A stretch of DNA of 64,000 nucleotides from Maribacter sp044594925 (GCF_044594925.1 NZ_CP138991.1:496001-560000); one strand, 5' to 3'; shown: positions 8,896-18,104, counted from the stretch's first letter. The notes: a model not told the origin generated them from the letters alone. Made by a program: numbers and translations.

Positions 8896-10287
8896 TTACA
8901 AATGAATTACTTCGTCATATGCATCTGCGACTGCTTCCATAACCGCTTCGCTCATAGTAGGGTGCGGGTGCACAGCTTTTAAAACTTCATGACCTGTAGT
9001 TTCCAGTTTACGAGCTACTACTGCTTCTGCAATCATATCGGTAACGCCGGCGCCAATCATATGGCATCCAAGCCATTCGCCATACTTAGCATCGAAAATA
9101 ACTTTTACAAAACCGTCAGCGGTTCCGGCAGCTTTTGCTTTTCCGCTGGCAGAGAAAGGAAATTTACCTACTTTAATGTCTAATCCTTGTTCCTTGGCCT
9201 GTTTTTCCGTAAGTCCTACCGAGGCAATTTCAGGGGTACAATAGGTACAACCCGGGATATTCCCATAATCTAATGCTTCTACATGCATTCCTGCTATGTT
9301 TTCCACACAAAGTATACCTTCTGCCGAGGCCACGTGTGCTAGCGCTTGTCCCGGTGTAACATCACCTATGGCATAATAACCAGGTATATTGGTTTGGTAG
9401 AAATCATTTACAATAATCTTATCCCTATCCGTCGCAATTCCTACGTCCTCTAACCCTATATTTTCAATATTTGTCTTGATACCCACTGCTGACAGGACAA
9501 TATCAGCCTCCAATACCTGTTCTCCTTTAGCTGTTTTCACGGTAGCTTTCACTCCTTGACCGGATGTATCTACGGAAGTAACTTCTGCCGATGTCATTAT
9601 TTTAACCCCAGCTTTTTTAAAGCTACGTTCCAATTGTTTTGAAATATCTTCGTCCTCCACAGGAACAATATTTGGAAGATACTCTACCACAGTTACCTCT
9701 GTACCCATGGAGTTATAGAAATAAGCAAATTCAATACCTATGGCACCACTACCTACAACAATCATTTTCTTTGGTTGGTCTGCCAAGGTCATCGCTTCTC
9801 TGTAACCAATAATCTTTTTCCCGTCTTGTGGTAAGCTTGGTAATTCTCTACTACGAGCTCCCGTAGCTATGATAATATGATTAGCGGAGTACTCTGCAGG
9901 TTCACCGTGCTCTCCTTTTACGACCACCTTTTTTCCGGGCATTAACCTTCCAAATCCGTTTATGACTTCGATTTTATTCTTTTTCATTAAGAACTGTACG
10001 CCTTTACTCATGCCATCGGCAACACTTCTACTTCGTTTTACTACGGCATCAAAATCCTTGTCAACACCCTCCGCTTTTAGTCCATAATCACCGGCATGCT
10101 GCAAATATTCAAAAACTTGAGCTGACTTCAATAAAGCTTTTGTGGGTATGCAACCCCAGTTTAAACAAACGCCACCAAGGTTTTCCTTTTCTATAATTGC
10201 TGTTTTAAGACCTAACTGAGAAGCTCTAATAGCAGTAACATAACCTCCAGGTCCACTACCTAAAACAATAACATCGAAAGTGCTCAT
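8896..10287 (-). CDS. lpdA: dihydrolipoyl dehydrogenase (E3)
   Basis: FAD flavoprotein that reoxidises dihydrolipoamide with NAD+ in the pyruvate and 2-oxoglutarate dehydrogenase complexes and the glycine cleavage system. Of normal length (463 residues). The FAD motif GSGPGG lies at 10-15, the redox disulfide is Cys41/Cys46 (GGVCLNWGC), the NAD-binding motif GSGAIG lies mid-protein, and the catalytic His-Glu pair sits in HPHPTMSE (His442, Glu447). The upstream region 10288-10402 has no gene. It heads a minus-strand group with the PepSY-TM and DUF3817 genes. GcvT of the glycine cleavage system is encoded at 62.4-63.5 kb in this window. Confidence 0.95.
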   Translation of the reverse strand: MSTFDVIVLGSGPGGYVTAIRASQLGLKTAIIEKENLGGVCLNWGCIPTKALLKSAQVFEYLQHAGDYGLKAEGVDKDFDAVVKRSRSVADGMSKGVQFLMKKNKIEVINGFGRLMPGKKVVVKGEHGEPAEYSANHIIIATGARSRELPSLPQDGKKIIGYREAMTLADQPKKMIVVGSGAIGIEFAYFYNSMGTEVTVVEYLPNIVPVEDEDISKQLERSFKKAGVKIMTSAEVTSVDTSGQGVKATVKTAKGEQVLEADIVLSAVGIKTNIENIGLEDVGIATDRDKIIVNDFYQTNIPGYYAIGDVTPGQALAHVASAEGILCVENIAGMHVEALDYGNIPGCTYCTPEIASVGLTEKQAKEQGLDIKVGKFPFSASGKAKAAGTADGFVKVIFDAKYGEWLGCHMIGAGVTDMIAEAVVARKLETTGHEVLKAVHPHPTMSEAVMEAVADAYDEVIHL

Positions 10288-10402
10288 ATATTTATTTTTT
10301 TATATTTAAGTCGATTCTTTGTGAAAAGCGCTGCAAAAATACAAAACCAAACCTGAAGGACAATTATCCTAATTAAAATTAAAACTTACGATTTTGTGAT
10401 TT

Positions 10403-10942
10403 TTAGAGATTTAAATTGGTTCCAAATTTTTCTTTGTTAAAAGAAATAGAGCCACCTTTTGGTATGGACAGGGGTAACCATTCTTTTCCTTTTCGCATCT
10501 TGCCTATGAGCACAATTTGCCCCACATGGTTTGCATAATGTGCGAGCTGCCTGTTGATAGCTTCAACTAAGGTATGGTCTTCATTCCTAATCTTAATCGT
10601 CACATTAAAATTTTCATTGCTCAGCTGATCTAGTGCTTGGAAAAGACAATCCCAACCTTTATTCCATAAATCTATTGTTTCTACTTTGGTTACCGGGGGA
10701 AGTGTAAATTCTTCATCACGATGACGCCATGTTTTTTCGCCATCTTCGGTTAAGAAATTGGTCCATCGACTTAACATATTACCTACCATATGCTTTACGA
10801 TTAAGGCAATAGAATTATCGGTAGGTCCGTATGTCCATTGTAAATCTTGCTCGGAAAGTTGTTCAAGCGTTCTGTCACCAAGTAACTTATAGCGCTCAAA
10901 TTCAAAACGAGCACTTTCAATATAGTTCTGGGCAAACTGCAT
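10403..10942 (-). CDS. DinB-like / DUF1572 family protein
   Basis: Protein of 179 residues, predicted to be a four-helix bundle of the DinB/YfiT-like superfamily that often binds a divalent metal through three histidines. Candidate ligands are His in VKHMVGNML (about 50) and the HYANHVGQIV motif (about 135-144). The TYGPTDNSIALIVKHM segment and the C-terminal WLPLSIPKGGS are typical of the DUF1572 branch. Its physiological reaction is unknown; some relatives are thiol-dependent transferases. It follows the msrB gene by 11 bases, so the two are probably transcribed together. Confidence 0.75.
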   Translation of the reverse strand: MQFAQNYIESARFEFERYKLLGDRTLEQLSEQDLQWTYGPTDNSIALIVKHMVGNMLSRWTNFLTEDGEKTWRHRDEEFTLPPVTKVETIDLWNKGWDCLFQALDQLSNENFNVTIKIRNEDHTLVEAINRQLAHYANHVGQIVLIGKMRKGKEWLPLSIPKGGSISFNKEKFGTNLNL

Positions 10943-10953
10943 TTAATGTGGTA

Positions 10954-11454
10954 TTAATTTTCAGCAACAAATTTTAGCGCTACTCCGTTGATACAGTGTC
11001 TTTCACCTGTTGGCGCCGGACCATCTTCAAAAACATGCCCCAAATGGCCTCCGCAAGTTGCACAATGTTCCTCTGTTCGTTTATATCCAATTTTATAATC
11101 CACATCGTAGGCTACATTCCCCTCTATTTCCTCGTAAAAACTGGGCCATCCTGTACCCGAGTCAAATTTAGTAGTACTTTTAAATAATGGGGTATCACAA
11201 CCTGCGCAGACATATACTCCTTCTTTCTTATTATCTAAAAGATCGCTCGTGAACGGGTTTTCTGTGGCCGCTTTTCTCAAAACATAGAATTGATCGGGCG
11301 ACAATTGCTCTTGCCATTCGGCATCTGTTTTGGTAACGGCAAAGGTTTTCTCCTTCGTTTCCGTTTTCTGAACGGCAATTTCTTTTTTTTCTTGTGTGTT
11401 TCCCTTACAGCTTGTTAGAAGTAAAATAAATACGAAAGCAATGTTTTTCAGCAT
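10954..11454 (-). CDS. msrB: peptide-methionine (R)-S-oxide reductase, lipoprotein form
   Basis: Reduces methionine-R-sulfoxide in oxidised proteins. The 166-residue protein has a lipoprotein signal (LLLTSC, Cys16), a charged linker of about 25 residues, and then a complete MsrB domain. The zinc cysteines are Cys83/Cys86 (CAGC) and Cys131/Cys134 (CATC), and the catalytic Cys154 sits in RHCINGVAL. The signal implies periplasmic repair at the membrane, rather than the cytoplasmic location of most MsrB proteins. No MsrA domain is fused or adjacent. It precedes the DinB-like gene in the same direction. Confidence 0.93.
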   Translation of the reverse strand: MLKNIAFVFILLLTSCKGNTQEKKEIAVQKTETKEKTFAVTKTDAEWQEQLSPDQFYVLRKAATENPFTSDLLDNKKEGVYVCAGCDTPLFKSTTKFDSGTGWPSFYEEIEGNVAYDVDYKIGYKRTEEHCATCGGHLGHVFEDGPAPTGERHCINGVALKFVAEN

Positions 11455-11520
11455 GATTTTTTATTTTCTATTTCGTCGAGTTTAATTCGAATTCCTTTCA
11501 AAAGTAGAAGCTAGGAATGA

Positions 11521-11554
11521 AAAAAATCCTGTCTTTAACAAAAAAACAGGATTT
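11521..11554 (-). terminator. intrinsic terminator after the collagen-motif lipoprotein gene
   Basis: AAATCCTGT (11524-11532) pairs with ACAGGATTT (11546-11554). On the minus strand the second arm is followed by T's (the A-run at 11521-11526). It lies just past the stop at 11580. Confidence 0.75.
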
Positions 11555-11579
11555 ACCAATTGTGTAGTTCTTCTTTATT

Positions 11580-12125
11580 TTAATTTACTTTTTTGATGTC
11601 TTTCTCTTCGATACCTAAAGCATTTAATACAGAGTAGATACTTGATTGGTCCATTTTAGATGAGGTACCTAAATCACCAGGGATTACAACAACCCTAAAT
11701 ACTTGGTCTTGCACTAAATCAGGAGCTATCAAGTTTACATCAAACTCGGGTTCAACGAATAATCCAAAATCAGCTTCAGTGAAGTCGAAATTATAAAACA
11801 TCAATCCGTCTTCAGCGAAAAAAGGTTGAGGCAACTGTCTCCAAACATCAAGGCCCTCGTTTACTTCCTCTAACCTATAAATCAATACTACATCATCTTT
11901 TATTAAAGTGATATCGGTTGGATACTCTTCTGGTCCGAATTCATAAATATTCGCATCTGTGTTGAGAATAAAATCCAATTCAATTTCAAAGGCAGCTGCT
12001 TCAAAAATTGAGCCATCTGCACCTGCAGGTCCTTGCGGACCGGGTTGTCCATCAAAACCAGCGGGTCCTTCACAGGATGTAAAACTTAAGACTACTACTA
12101 GAACAATAAATATTTTCTGTATCAT
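11580..12125 (-). CDS. lipoprotein with short collagen-like Gly-X-Y segment, function unknown
   Basis: Exported protein of 181 residues. The signal ends in the lipobox-like LSFTSC (Cys18). Directly after the Cys, residues 19-39 form a short Gly-X-Y run (GPAGFDGQPGPQGPAGADG), the collagen-like spacer seen at the start of many flavobacterial lipoproteins. The rest is acidic with beta-strand character (IELDFILNTDANIYEFGPE), then a region mentioning VVVIPGD, and a basic C-terminus. No enzyme motif is recognised. The Gly-X-Y run is too short for a stable long triple helix and may act as a stiff linker or trimerisation seed. It has its own terminator at 11521-11554. Confidence 0.75.
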   Translation of the reverse strand: MIQKIFIVLVVVLSFTSCEGPAGFDGQPGPQGPAGADGSIFEAAAFEIELDFILNTDANIYEFGPEEYPTDITLIKDDVVLIYRLEEVNEGLDVWRQLPQPFFAEDGLMFYNFDFTEADFGLFVEPEFDVNLIAPDLVQDQVFRVVVIPGDLGTSSKMDQSSIYSVLNALGIEEKDIKKVN

Positions 12126-12161
12126 TTTTATAATTTAATATGAAAAGGCAAGAATTATGCC

Positions 12162-12197
12162 AAAAAAATGCAATCTCCTGTTCGCAAGGAGACTGCA
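12162..12197 (-). terminator. intrinsic terminator after the T9SS-sorted protein gene
   Basis: TGCAATCTCCT (12169-12179) pairs with AGGAGACTGCA (12187-12197) with one mismatch. On the minus strand it is followed by T's (A-run 12162-12168). It lies 30 bases past the stop at 12227. Confidence 0.8.
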
Positions 12198-12226
12198 TTA
12201 ATTATTTAATGTTCCGATATTAAAAT

Positions 12227-13468
12227 CTAGTCTTTTACAAAGTGTTTTACCACTTTACCATTTTTAGTTTCGATAGAGAAAATATAATTTCCATCTGTCA
12301 AGGCTTCAATGTTTATTTTCTCATAAGAGTTTTGAAGCTTTTCAGTAAGCACAATTTTACCAGATAAATCGTAAATTGAGACTGTAGAATTCGATAAGTC
12401 TAAATTAGTATTTATACCTAGATAACTACTTGAAGGGTTTGGAAACAATGCCAACGTCATATTGTCGGATGCTTCATCATCAAAATACAGATTTGAACTT
12501 AAAGATGTCTGTAGCCTCCTTACTCTAGTATCACCAGATCTTGGGCCACTGCCTCCTCTACTTGATGCTTGTCTTTTCTTCCTAACGGTTATTGTATTGC
12601 TATATATTCTTACTCTTTTATTGGTACTTTGAAGTGTACCAGTAACATATCTTTTGTATGAGTACAAATAACCATATTGTATTCCTGAGGTTTCAGTATA
12701 CCAGGTGTTTCGAAAATCGTATCTAGGATATTTATTTGTTAAATATTGCCATCTGCCTGGCACTATAATTTTGTAATATGACCCTCTATTAGACGTTATG
12801 TATTCAATCTTATCTATTTTTCGTTGCCACGTATATTGTGAATATTGTTTATTATAAAACCAATCTTTTGTAGTACCAAAACTTGGTTCATTTCCTGAAA
12901 TGCGAATTGGACTATTAGAATCACTCTCTATAACAAGGTCTTTTTTTGAAACTCCATTCCCTTCAATTTCAAACGCACCTCTAAGAACACTGTTAAGATT
13001 CAATGGGACAGAATTATTGTCTCCACTAATAGTTGGTCTATCAATCAATTTAACCGTTTTATTGGAGCTTTTGTAACTTATATTTGAAGTACTTTTAAAT
13101 TCAGCGTAAACATAACTTCCAGAGTTATTAAAATTACTAGCTGAAAGCGTTACAGCTCTTGTGGTCAAAAAAGATGTTCCCCAAGAAGTATTGCTAACAT
13201 ATTGACTTCCTCCAACACTTATGGCTGGGCTGCTTGAGGACCGTTTTGAATAAACATATACATAACCATTCACCGCTTGACCTGAGGGCCTCTTTAGACT
13301 TATGTTTAAGTTTAAATTGGTGTCACCGGTTTTATACACATCTATTGTGGTGCCCACATTTCCACCAGTAGTATAGCTTCCACTTTCAATTTTTACTGTT
13401 ACTTGCCCAAAATTATGGTTAGTAACTAAAAGTAATAGAGTGAGTAATCCTAAGTAATTTTTTTTCAT
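12227..13468 (-). CDS. secreted protein with type IX secretion C-terminal sorting domain, function unknown
   Basis: Protein of 413 residues with a signal peptide (1-21, ending NFGQ). The last about 75 residues are a type A T9SS sorting domain: ALFPNPSSSYLGIN, then VSIYDLSGKIV and GNYIFSIETKNGKVVKHFVK. It would be exported by the type IX machinery and attached to the surface or released. The middle is unusually rich in Ser, Tyr, Asn and Arg (for example KRSSSSPAISVGG and RWQYLTNKYPRYDFRNTWY) with no recognised domain. A basic, Arg/Ser/Gly-rich linker (about 297-320) precedes the sorting domain. It is an orphan gene with its own terminator. Confidence 0.85.
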   Translation of the reverse strand: MKKNYLGLLTLLLLVTNHNFGQVTVKIESGSYTTGGNVGTTIDVYKTGDTNLNLNISLKRPSGQAVNGYVYVYSKRSSSSPAISVGGSQYVSNTSWGTSFLTTRAVTLSASNFNNSGSYVYAEFKSTSNISYKSSNKTVKLIDRPTISGDNNSVPLNLNSVLRGAFEIEGNGVSKKDLVIESDSNSPIRISGNEPSFGTTKDWFYNKQYSQYTWQRKIDKIEYITSNRGSYYKIIVPGRWQYLTNKYPRYDFRNTWYTETSGIQYGYLYSYKRYVTGTLQSTNKRVRIYSNTITVRKKRQASSRGGSGPRSGDTRVRRLQTSLSSNLYFDDEASDNMTLALFPNPSSSYLGINTNLDLSNSTVSIYDLSGKIVLTEKLQNSYEKINIEALTDGNYIFSIETKNGKVVKHFVKD

Positions 13469-13632
13469 AGTTTATAATTTGTAAGTTAATTAATATTAGT
13501 AAGGTAAGAATTAATTTTAATTTGCTAAGTATTATATTGTTTTTTTATAATATTTTGTCTTACAAAATATTATCGCAAAGCAATTAAAAGGTTTCAGTAG
13601 ATTTGTAGAATAACTAGTTATAAAATTATTAC

Positions 13633-13650
13633 AAGTAAACTTGTTTACTT
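13633..13650. promoter_or_regulatory. 18-bp palindromic operator-like site in front of glgB
   Basis: AAGTAAAC and GTTTACTT are perfect inverted repeats of 8 bases around a TT centre (13633-13650). The site overlaps the -7 box TACTTTTG (13646-13653). The GTAAAC/GTTTAC half-sites resemble operators of LacI-family sugar regulators, so repression of the glgB/GH31 genes is a reasonable guess. No such regulator is encoded in the window. Confidence 0.5.
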
Positions 13651-13653
13651 TTG
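13646..13653 (+). promoter_or_regulatory. putative -7 box of the glgB promoter
   Basis: TACTTTTG matches TAnnTTTG. Transcription would begin near 13660, about 11 bases before the ATG at 13671. No clear -33 TTG is found at the right distance. Confidence 0.5.
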
Positions 13654-13670
13654 CAACAAATAATTACCAT

Positions 13671-15566
13671 ATGATCAAGGTTATTGCACATAGTCTATTT
13701 ACCGATTTTGACATCAATTTATTCAAATCAGGAAAACATTACCGCCTTTATGATAAATTAGGTTCGCATCCTATAAAAGTAGATGGCGTAGCAGGTACTT
13801 ATTTTGCGGTATGGGCCCCATCTGCCAAGTCTGTATCCGTTGTTGGGGATTTTAATTTTTGGGATGCCACTACACATCAATTAAATGTTCGATGGGACTC
13901 TAGCGGAATATGGGAAGGTTTTATCCCTGGTATTGGTTCTGGAGAGATTTATAAATATAAGATACAGTCTAACAATAGTGATACTTGGACGGAAAAGGCA
14001 GACCCTTTTGCCAGACAATGTGAGCATCCACCTAAAACAGCATCGGTAATTTGGAATGCTGATTACAAATGGAAGGATACGCAATGGATGGGGTATCGAA
14101 AAGAAAAGAACGGATTAGATAGGCCTTATTCTGTATATGAAGTTCATCTAGGTTCGTGGAAAAGAAATAAAGATGGCGAATTCCTCACTTATAAGGAATT
14201 AGCCAAAGATTTAGTCGCTTACGTAAAGGAGATGGGGTATACCCATATAGAATTTATGCCTATCATGGAATATCCTTACGATCCTTCATGGGGGTATCAG
14301 CTAACAGGATATTTTGCTCCTACCTCTAGATTTGGTACTCCTGAAGAATTTAAAATGTTGGTGGATGCTTTTCATCAAAACGATATTGGAGTAATACTAG
14401 ATTGGGTTCCCTCACATTTTCCGGAGGATGCTCATGGACTTGGATTTTTTGACGGATCTAACTTGTACGAACATCCTGATAGGAGAAGGGGCTATCACCC
14501 GGATTGGAAAAGTTTAATCTTTAATTACGGAAGGAACGAGGTTAGGGCATTCTTGATTAGTAATGCTTTGTTCTGGCTAGAACAATTTCATGTTGATGGC
14601 TTACGTGTAGACGCTGTAGCATCTATGCTTTACCTCGATTATTCAAGAGAAGACGGCGAGTGGGAAGCTAATATGTACGGAAACAATGAAAACCTGGAAG
14701 CCATGTCCTTTATAAGGGAGCTCAACCAAGAAATATACTCCAGTTTTGATGGGGTACAGACCATTGCCGAGGAATCAACTGCGTTTTCTGGAGTTTCCAA
14801 ACCGGTGAATTTAGGCGGCTTAGGTTTTGGAATGAAATGGATGATGGGCTGGATGCACGATACTTTAGAATATTTTAAGAAAGAACCCATCTATAGAAAG
14901 CATCACCAGAACGATTTAACCTTTAGTATGACTTATGCCTTCACCGAAAATTTTATGTTGCCTTTCTCACATGATGAGGTCGTCTACGGTAAGCAGTCTT
15001 TGGTATACAGAATGCCTGGCGATGAATGGCAACGTTTTGCTAATTTAAGATTACTTTTTGGTTATATGTTTACGCATCCCGGCACCAATATCATGTTTAT
15101 GGGAGGGGAGTTTGGACAGACCGCTGAATGGAATTTTCAACAAAGTCTAGACTGGCATTTGCTTCAATATGACGGACATTCCGGAGTGCAGCAATTTGTG
15201 AAGGATTTAAATGCCACTTACAAAAATTTTCCTGCGCTTTACGAAAAACAATTTAGTCCAGAAGGTTTTCAATGGATTGACTATGGCGATCATGAAAACT
15301 CTGTACTGACCTATATAAGAAAGGGGCATGATGAGAAAAACGACCTTATTATTGCCTGCAATTTTACGCCCATTCTCAGAGAGAATTATAGAATAGGAAT
15401 CCATAAAAAGGGAAAGCTTAAAGAAATTCTTAATAGCGACGCTAAGGAGTACGGTGGGACTGGTAATCTAAATTCCGCTATCAAAACGTCAACAAAGGCC
15501 TGGCACGGGTATAAGAAATCCACAGAAATAACCATTCCACCATTAGGAATCGTCATTTTAAAGTAA
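13671..15566 (+). CDS. glgB: 1,4-alpha-glucan (glycogen) branching enzyme
   Basis: Cuts alpha-1,4 chains and rejoins them in alpha-1,6 linkage during glycogen synthesis. I chose the ATG at 13671 (631 residues). An in-frame TTG at 13641 would add ten residues but lies inside the promoter/operator. The CBM48 domain occupies about 30-120 (YFAVWAPSAKSVSVVGDFN) and the GH13 catalytic barrel follows. The nucleophile Asp314 is in DGLRVD, the acid/base Glu367 in TIAEES, and the third Asp in PFSHDE. The size and motifs match GlgB rather than GlgX. The GH31 gene starts 101 bases downstream, so glycogen or maltodextrin metabolism is the likely context. No glgA or glgC is in the window. Confidence 0.95.
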   Translation: MIKVIAHSLFTDFDINLFKSGKHYRLYDKLGSHPIKVDGVAGTYFAVWAPSAKSVSVVGDFNFWDATTHQLNVRWDSSGIWEGFIPGIGSGEIYKYKIQSNNSDTWTEKADPFARQCEHPPKTASVIWNADYKWKDTQWMGYRKEKNGLDRPYSVYEVHLGSWKRNKDGEFLTYKELAKDLVAYVKEMGYTHIEFMPIMEYPYDPSWGYQLTGYFAPTSRFGTPEEFKMLVDAFHQNDIGVILDWVPSHFPEDAHGLGFFDGSNLYEHPDRRRGYHPDWKSLIFNYGRNEVRAFLISNALFWLEQFHVDGLRVDAVASMLYLDYSREDGEWEANMYGNNENLEAMSFIRELNQEIYSSFDGVQTIAEESTAFSGVSKPVNLGGLGFGMKWMMGWMHDTLEYFKKEPIYRKHHQNDLTFSMTYAFTENFMLPFSHDEVVYGKQSLVYRMPGDEWQRFANLRLLFGYMFTHPGTNIMFMGGEFGQTAEWNFQQSLDWHLLQYDGHSGVQQFVKDLNATYKNFPALYEKQFSPEGFQWIDYGDHENSVLTYIRKGHDEKNDLIIACNFTPILRENYRIGIHKKGKLKEILNSDAKEYGGTGNLNSAIKTSTKAWHGYKKSTEITIPPLGIVILK

Positions 15567-15667
15567 CTTTCTTTTCCTAAATCGTTATAGTTTGTAATTG
15601 CTCGGATTATATTTCGTGGTTCCGTGTTATTGTGCTTTTTTTGCTGTTGGCTTAAATGAATTAATCA

Positions 15668-18067
15668 ATGATCACAAATACAGAATTAGAATATAAGGGT
15701 AATCTTTACCCCAACCATATAGTCGATTTTAAACAAGATACCGACAAACTTTACTTTACTACGGATAATGGAGTCGTATTACAAATAACGATTTTACGAG
15801 GAAGCCTTATCAGGTTTAGGTACGCTACCAATTACGTTTTTGAACCCGACTTCTCTTACGCCATTGATCCTGAAGCTACTTTAGGTTACAGCACGCTAGA
15901 AGTAGAGGAAAATGATACGGAATATATTATTAGGACCGCGAGGGTTCACGTTCTAGTGGATAAAAAATCGCTTCGTACCCAAATATCTGATTTAGAAGGA
16001 AATATAATCAATGAGGACGAAATCGGCTTTCATTGGGAGGAAAACTATGAGTATGGCGGTAATACCGTTAAGATGAGTAAAATTACCCAGACCGGTGAGA
16101 GTTTTTATGGGTTGGGAGATAAAGCTACACATAGTAATTTAAAGGGTAAACGTTTGCATAATTGGGTAACAGACCAATATGCTTACGGTAAGGACCAAGA
16201 CCCCTTATACAAGGCTATTCCATTTTACATTGGTCTTCACAAAGGGCGTGCTTATGGAATATACTTTGATAATACCTTTAAGACGCATTTTGATTTTGCG
16301 CACGAAAGAAGAAATACCACTAGTTTTTGGGCAGACGGAGGCGATTTAAATTATTACTTCTTTTACGGTCCTGAGATGTCCAAAGTGGTCTCGGCGTATT
16401 CAAATTTAACAGGTACTCCGGAGTTACCGCCAATGTGGGCCTTAGGATATCATCAATCTAAATGGAGCTATTATCCAGAAAGCAATGTAAAAGAGATTAC
16501 AAAGCAATTTAGAGATTTAAATATTCCATGTGACGCTATCTATTTAGATATTGATTATATGGATGGATTTCGATGCTTTACTTGGGATAAAAAATTGTTT
16601 CCAGACCCAAAGAGAATGATTGGTGAACTGGAAGAAGAGGGTTTTAAAACTGTTGTTATGATAGACCCCGGTATTAAAATAGATAAGGATTATTGGGTTT
16701 ATAAAGAAGCACTGGAAAAAGGATATTTCTGTAGTAGGGGAGACGGTCCGCTAATGCGCGGAAAGGTATGGCCGGGAGAATGTAATTTCCCCGATTTTAC
16801 AAACCCGGAAGTCAGGGAATGGTGGGCAGAACTTTATAAGGAGTTTATGTCAGATTTAGGTGTACATGCCGTTTGGAACGATATGAACGAACCTGCCGTA
16901 ATGGAAGTACCGACAAAAACAGCGCCTTTAGATACAAGACATAATTATGATGGCCATCCTTGTACGCACAGGAAAGCTCATAATATTTATGGAATGCAGA
17001 TGGTTAGGGCTACCTATGAAGGAGTGAAGAAGTATGTATACCCTAAGCGTCCTTTTGTAATTACCAGAGCGGCTTTTGCCGGCACACAGCGCTATTCTAG
17101 CACATGGACCGGGGATAATGTGGCGACATGGGAGCATTTGTGGATTGCCAACGTACAGATGCAACGTATGTGTATGAGTGGTTATTCCTTTGTGGGATCG
17201 GATATTGGTGGCTTTGCTGAGCAGCCCAATGGAGAATTATTTGCCAGATGGGTACAACTAGGTATTTTTCATCCTTTTTGCAGAGTACATTCTAGTGGTG
17301 ATCATGGAGATCAAGAACCTTGGTCTTTTGGTACTGAGATAACGGATATTGTTCGAAAGTTTATAGAAATTAGATATCAGTTATTACCTTATCTGTATAC
17401 GATGTTTTATAAGTACAGTAAGGAGCAAAAACCAATGCTACAGCCCCTAGTACTTTTCGATCAAGAAGATGCACAGACCCATTTTAGAACGGACGAGTTT
17501 ATTTTTGGAGAACAAATACTAGTTTGCCCAATTCAGGAGCCAAATGCAAAGGGAAGAAGAATGTACATACCAAGAGGTAAATGGTATGATTTCTGGACTA
17601 ATGAGGTAATGGAAGGTGGTAAAGAAAGTTGGGTTACTGCGGATTTGGATAAGGTTCCCATTTATATTCTAGAGGGAGCAATTATACCCAAATATCCGAT
17701 ACAGCAGTATGTAGGTGAATTAAAAATAGAAGAACTTATTTTAGATACCTATTATAAATTGGGTGTTGAAACCTCTGAGGTATATGAGGATGCATCTGAT
17801 GGGTATGACTATAAAAAAGGTAGATATTCCTTTCGTAATTTTAAATTAACGGGAAAGGAAAAATCGGTAACGATACAGCAGTTTAAGGATGGTAGTTTTG
17901 TTACGGAATATGAAACATTGAAGTTTAACTTTCATGGACTTCCTTTTGAGCTAGCCAAGATAGAGGTCGATAATGAAGAGGTTTCTATTGCATCTGTAAA
18001 ACCTAAAGAAGGGCAGAGTTTGCATATAGACAAAAACTTTACTGTTCTACATATAACGGGAAAATAA
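15668..18067 (+). CDS. glycoside hydrolase family 31 alpha-glucosidase
   Basis: Retaining alpha-glucosidase or related alpha-glycosidase of 799 residues. An N-terminal beta-sandwich (about 1-230) leads into the catalytic barrel. The nucleophile is Asp405 in WNDMNEP, and the acid/base is Asp483 in TWTGDN. The motif YLDIDYMDGF and the ALGYHQSKWSYY segment are standard for GH31 alpha-glucosidases. There is no signal peptide, so it acts in the cytoplasm, in keeping with degrading imported or glycogen-derived maltodextrins. It follows glgB in the same direction by 101 bases with no obvious terminator between, so the two may be co-transcribed. Substrate chain length cannot be read from sequence. 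Confidence 0.93.
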   Translation: MITNTELEYKGNLYPNHIVDFKQDTDKLYFTTDNGVVLQITILRGSLIRFRYATNYVFEPDFSYAIDPEATLGYSTLEVEENDTEYIIRTARVHVLVDKKSLRTQISDLEGNIINEDEIGFHWEENYEYGGNTVKMSKITQTGESFYGLGDKATHSNLKGKRLHNWVTDQYAYGKDQDPLYKAIPFYIGLHKGRAYGIYFDNTFKTHFDFAHERRNTTSFWADGGDLNYYFFYGPEMSKVVSAYSNLTGTPELPPMWALGYHQSKWSYYPESNVKEITKQFRDLNIPCDAIYLDIDYMDGFRCFTWDKKLFPDPKRMIGELEEEGFKTVVMIDPGIKIDKDYWVYKEALEKGYFCSRGDGPLMRGKVWPGECNFPDFTNPEVREWWAELYKEFMSDLGVHAVWNDMNEPAVMEVPTKTAPLDTRHNYDGHPCTHRKAHNIYGMQMVRATYEGVKKYVYPKRPFVITRAAFAGTQRYSSTWTGDNVATWEHLWIANVQMQRMCMSGYSFVGSDIGGFAEQPNGELFARWVQLGIFHPFCRVHSSGDHGDQEPWSFGTEITDIVRKFIEIRYQLLPYLYTMFYKYSKEQKPMLQPLVLFDQEDAQTHFRTDEFIFGEQILVCPIQEPNAKGRRMYIPRGKWYDFWTNEVMEGGKESWVTADLDKVPIYILEGAIIPKYPIQQYVGELKIEELILDTYYKLGVETSEVYEDASDGYDYKKGRYSFRNFKLTGKEKSVTIQQFKDGSFVTEYETLKFNFHGLPFELAKIEVDNEEVSIASVKPKEGQSLHIDKNFTVLHITGK

Positions 18068-18104
18068 AAATTTTGTATTTTACCCGATACTAAACACACA
18101 TGAA

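Noticed and set aside
13641..13670. Upstream TTG start of glgB
   Set aside because: It lies within the promoter and the palindrome; the ATG at 13671 gives the normal N-terminus.
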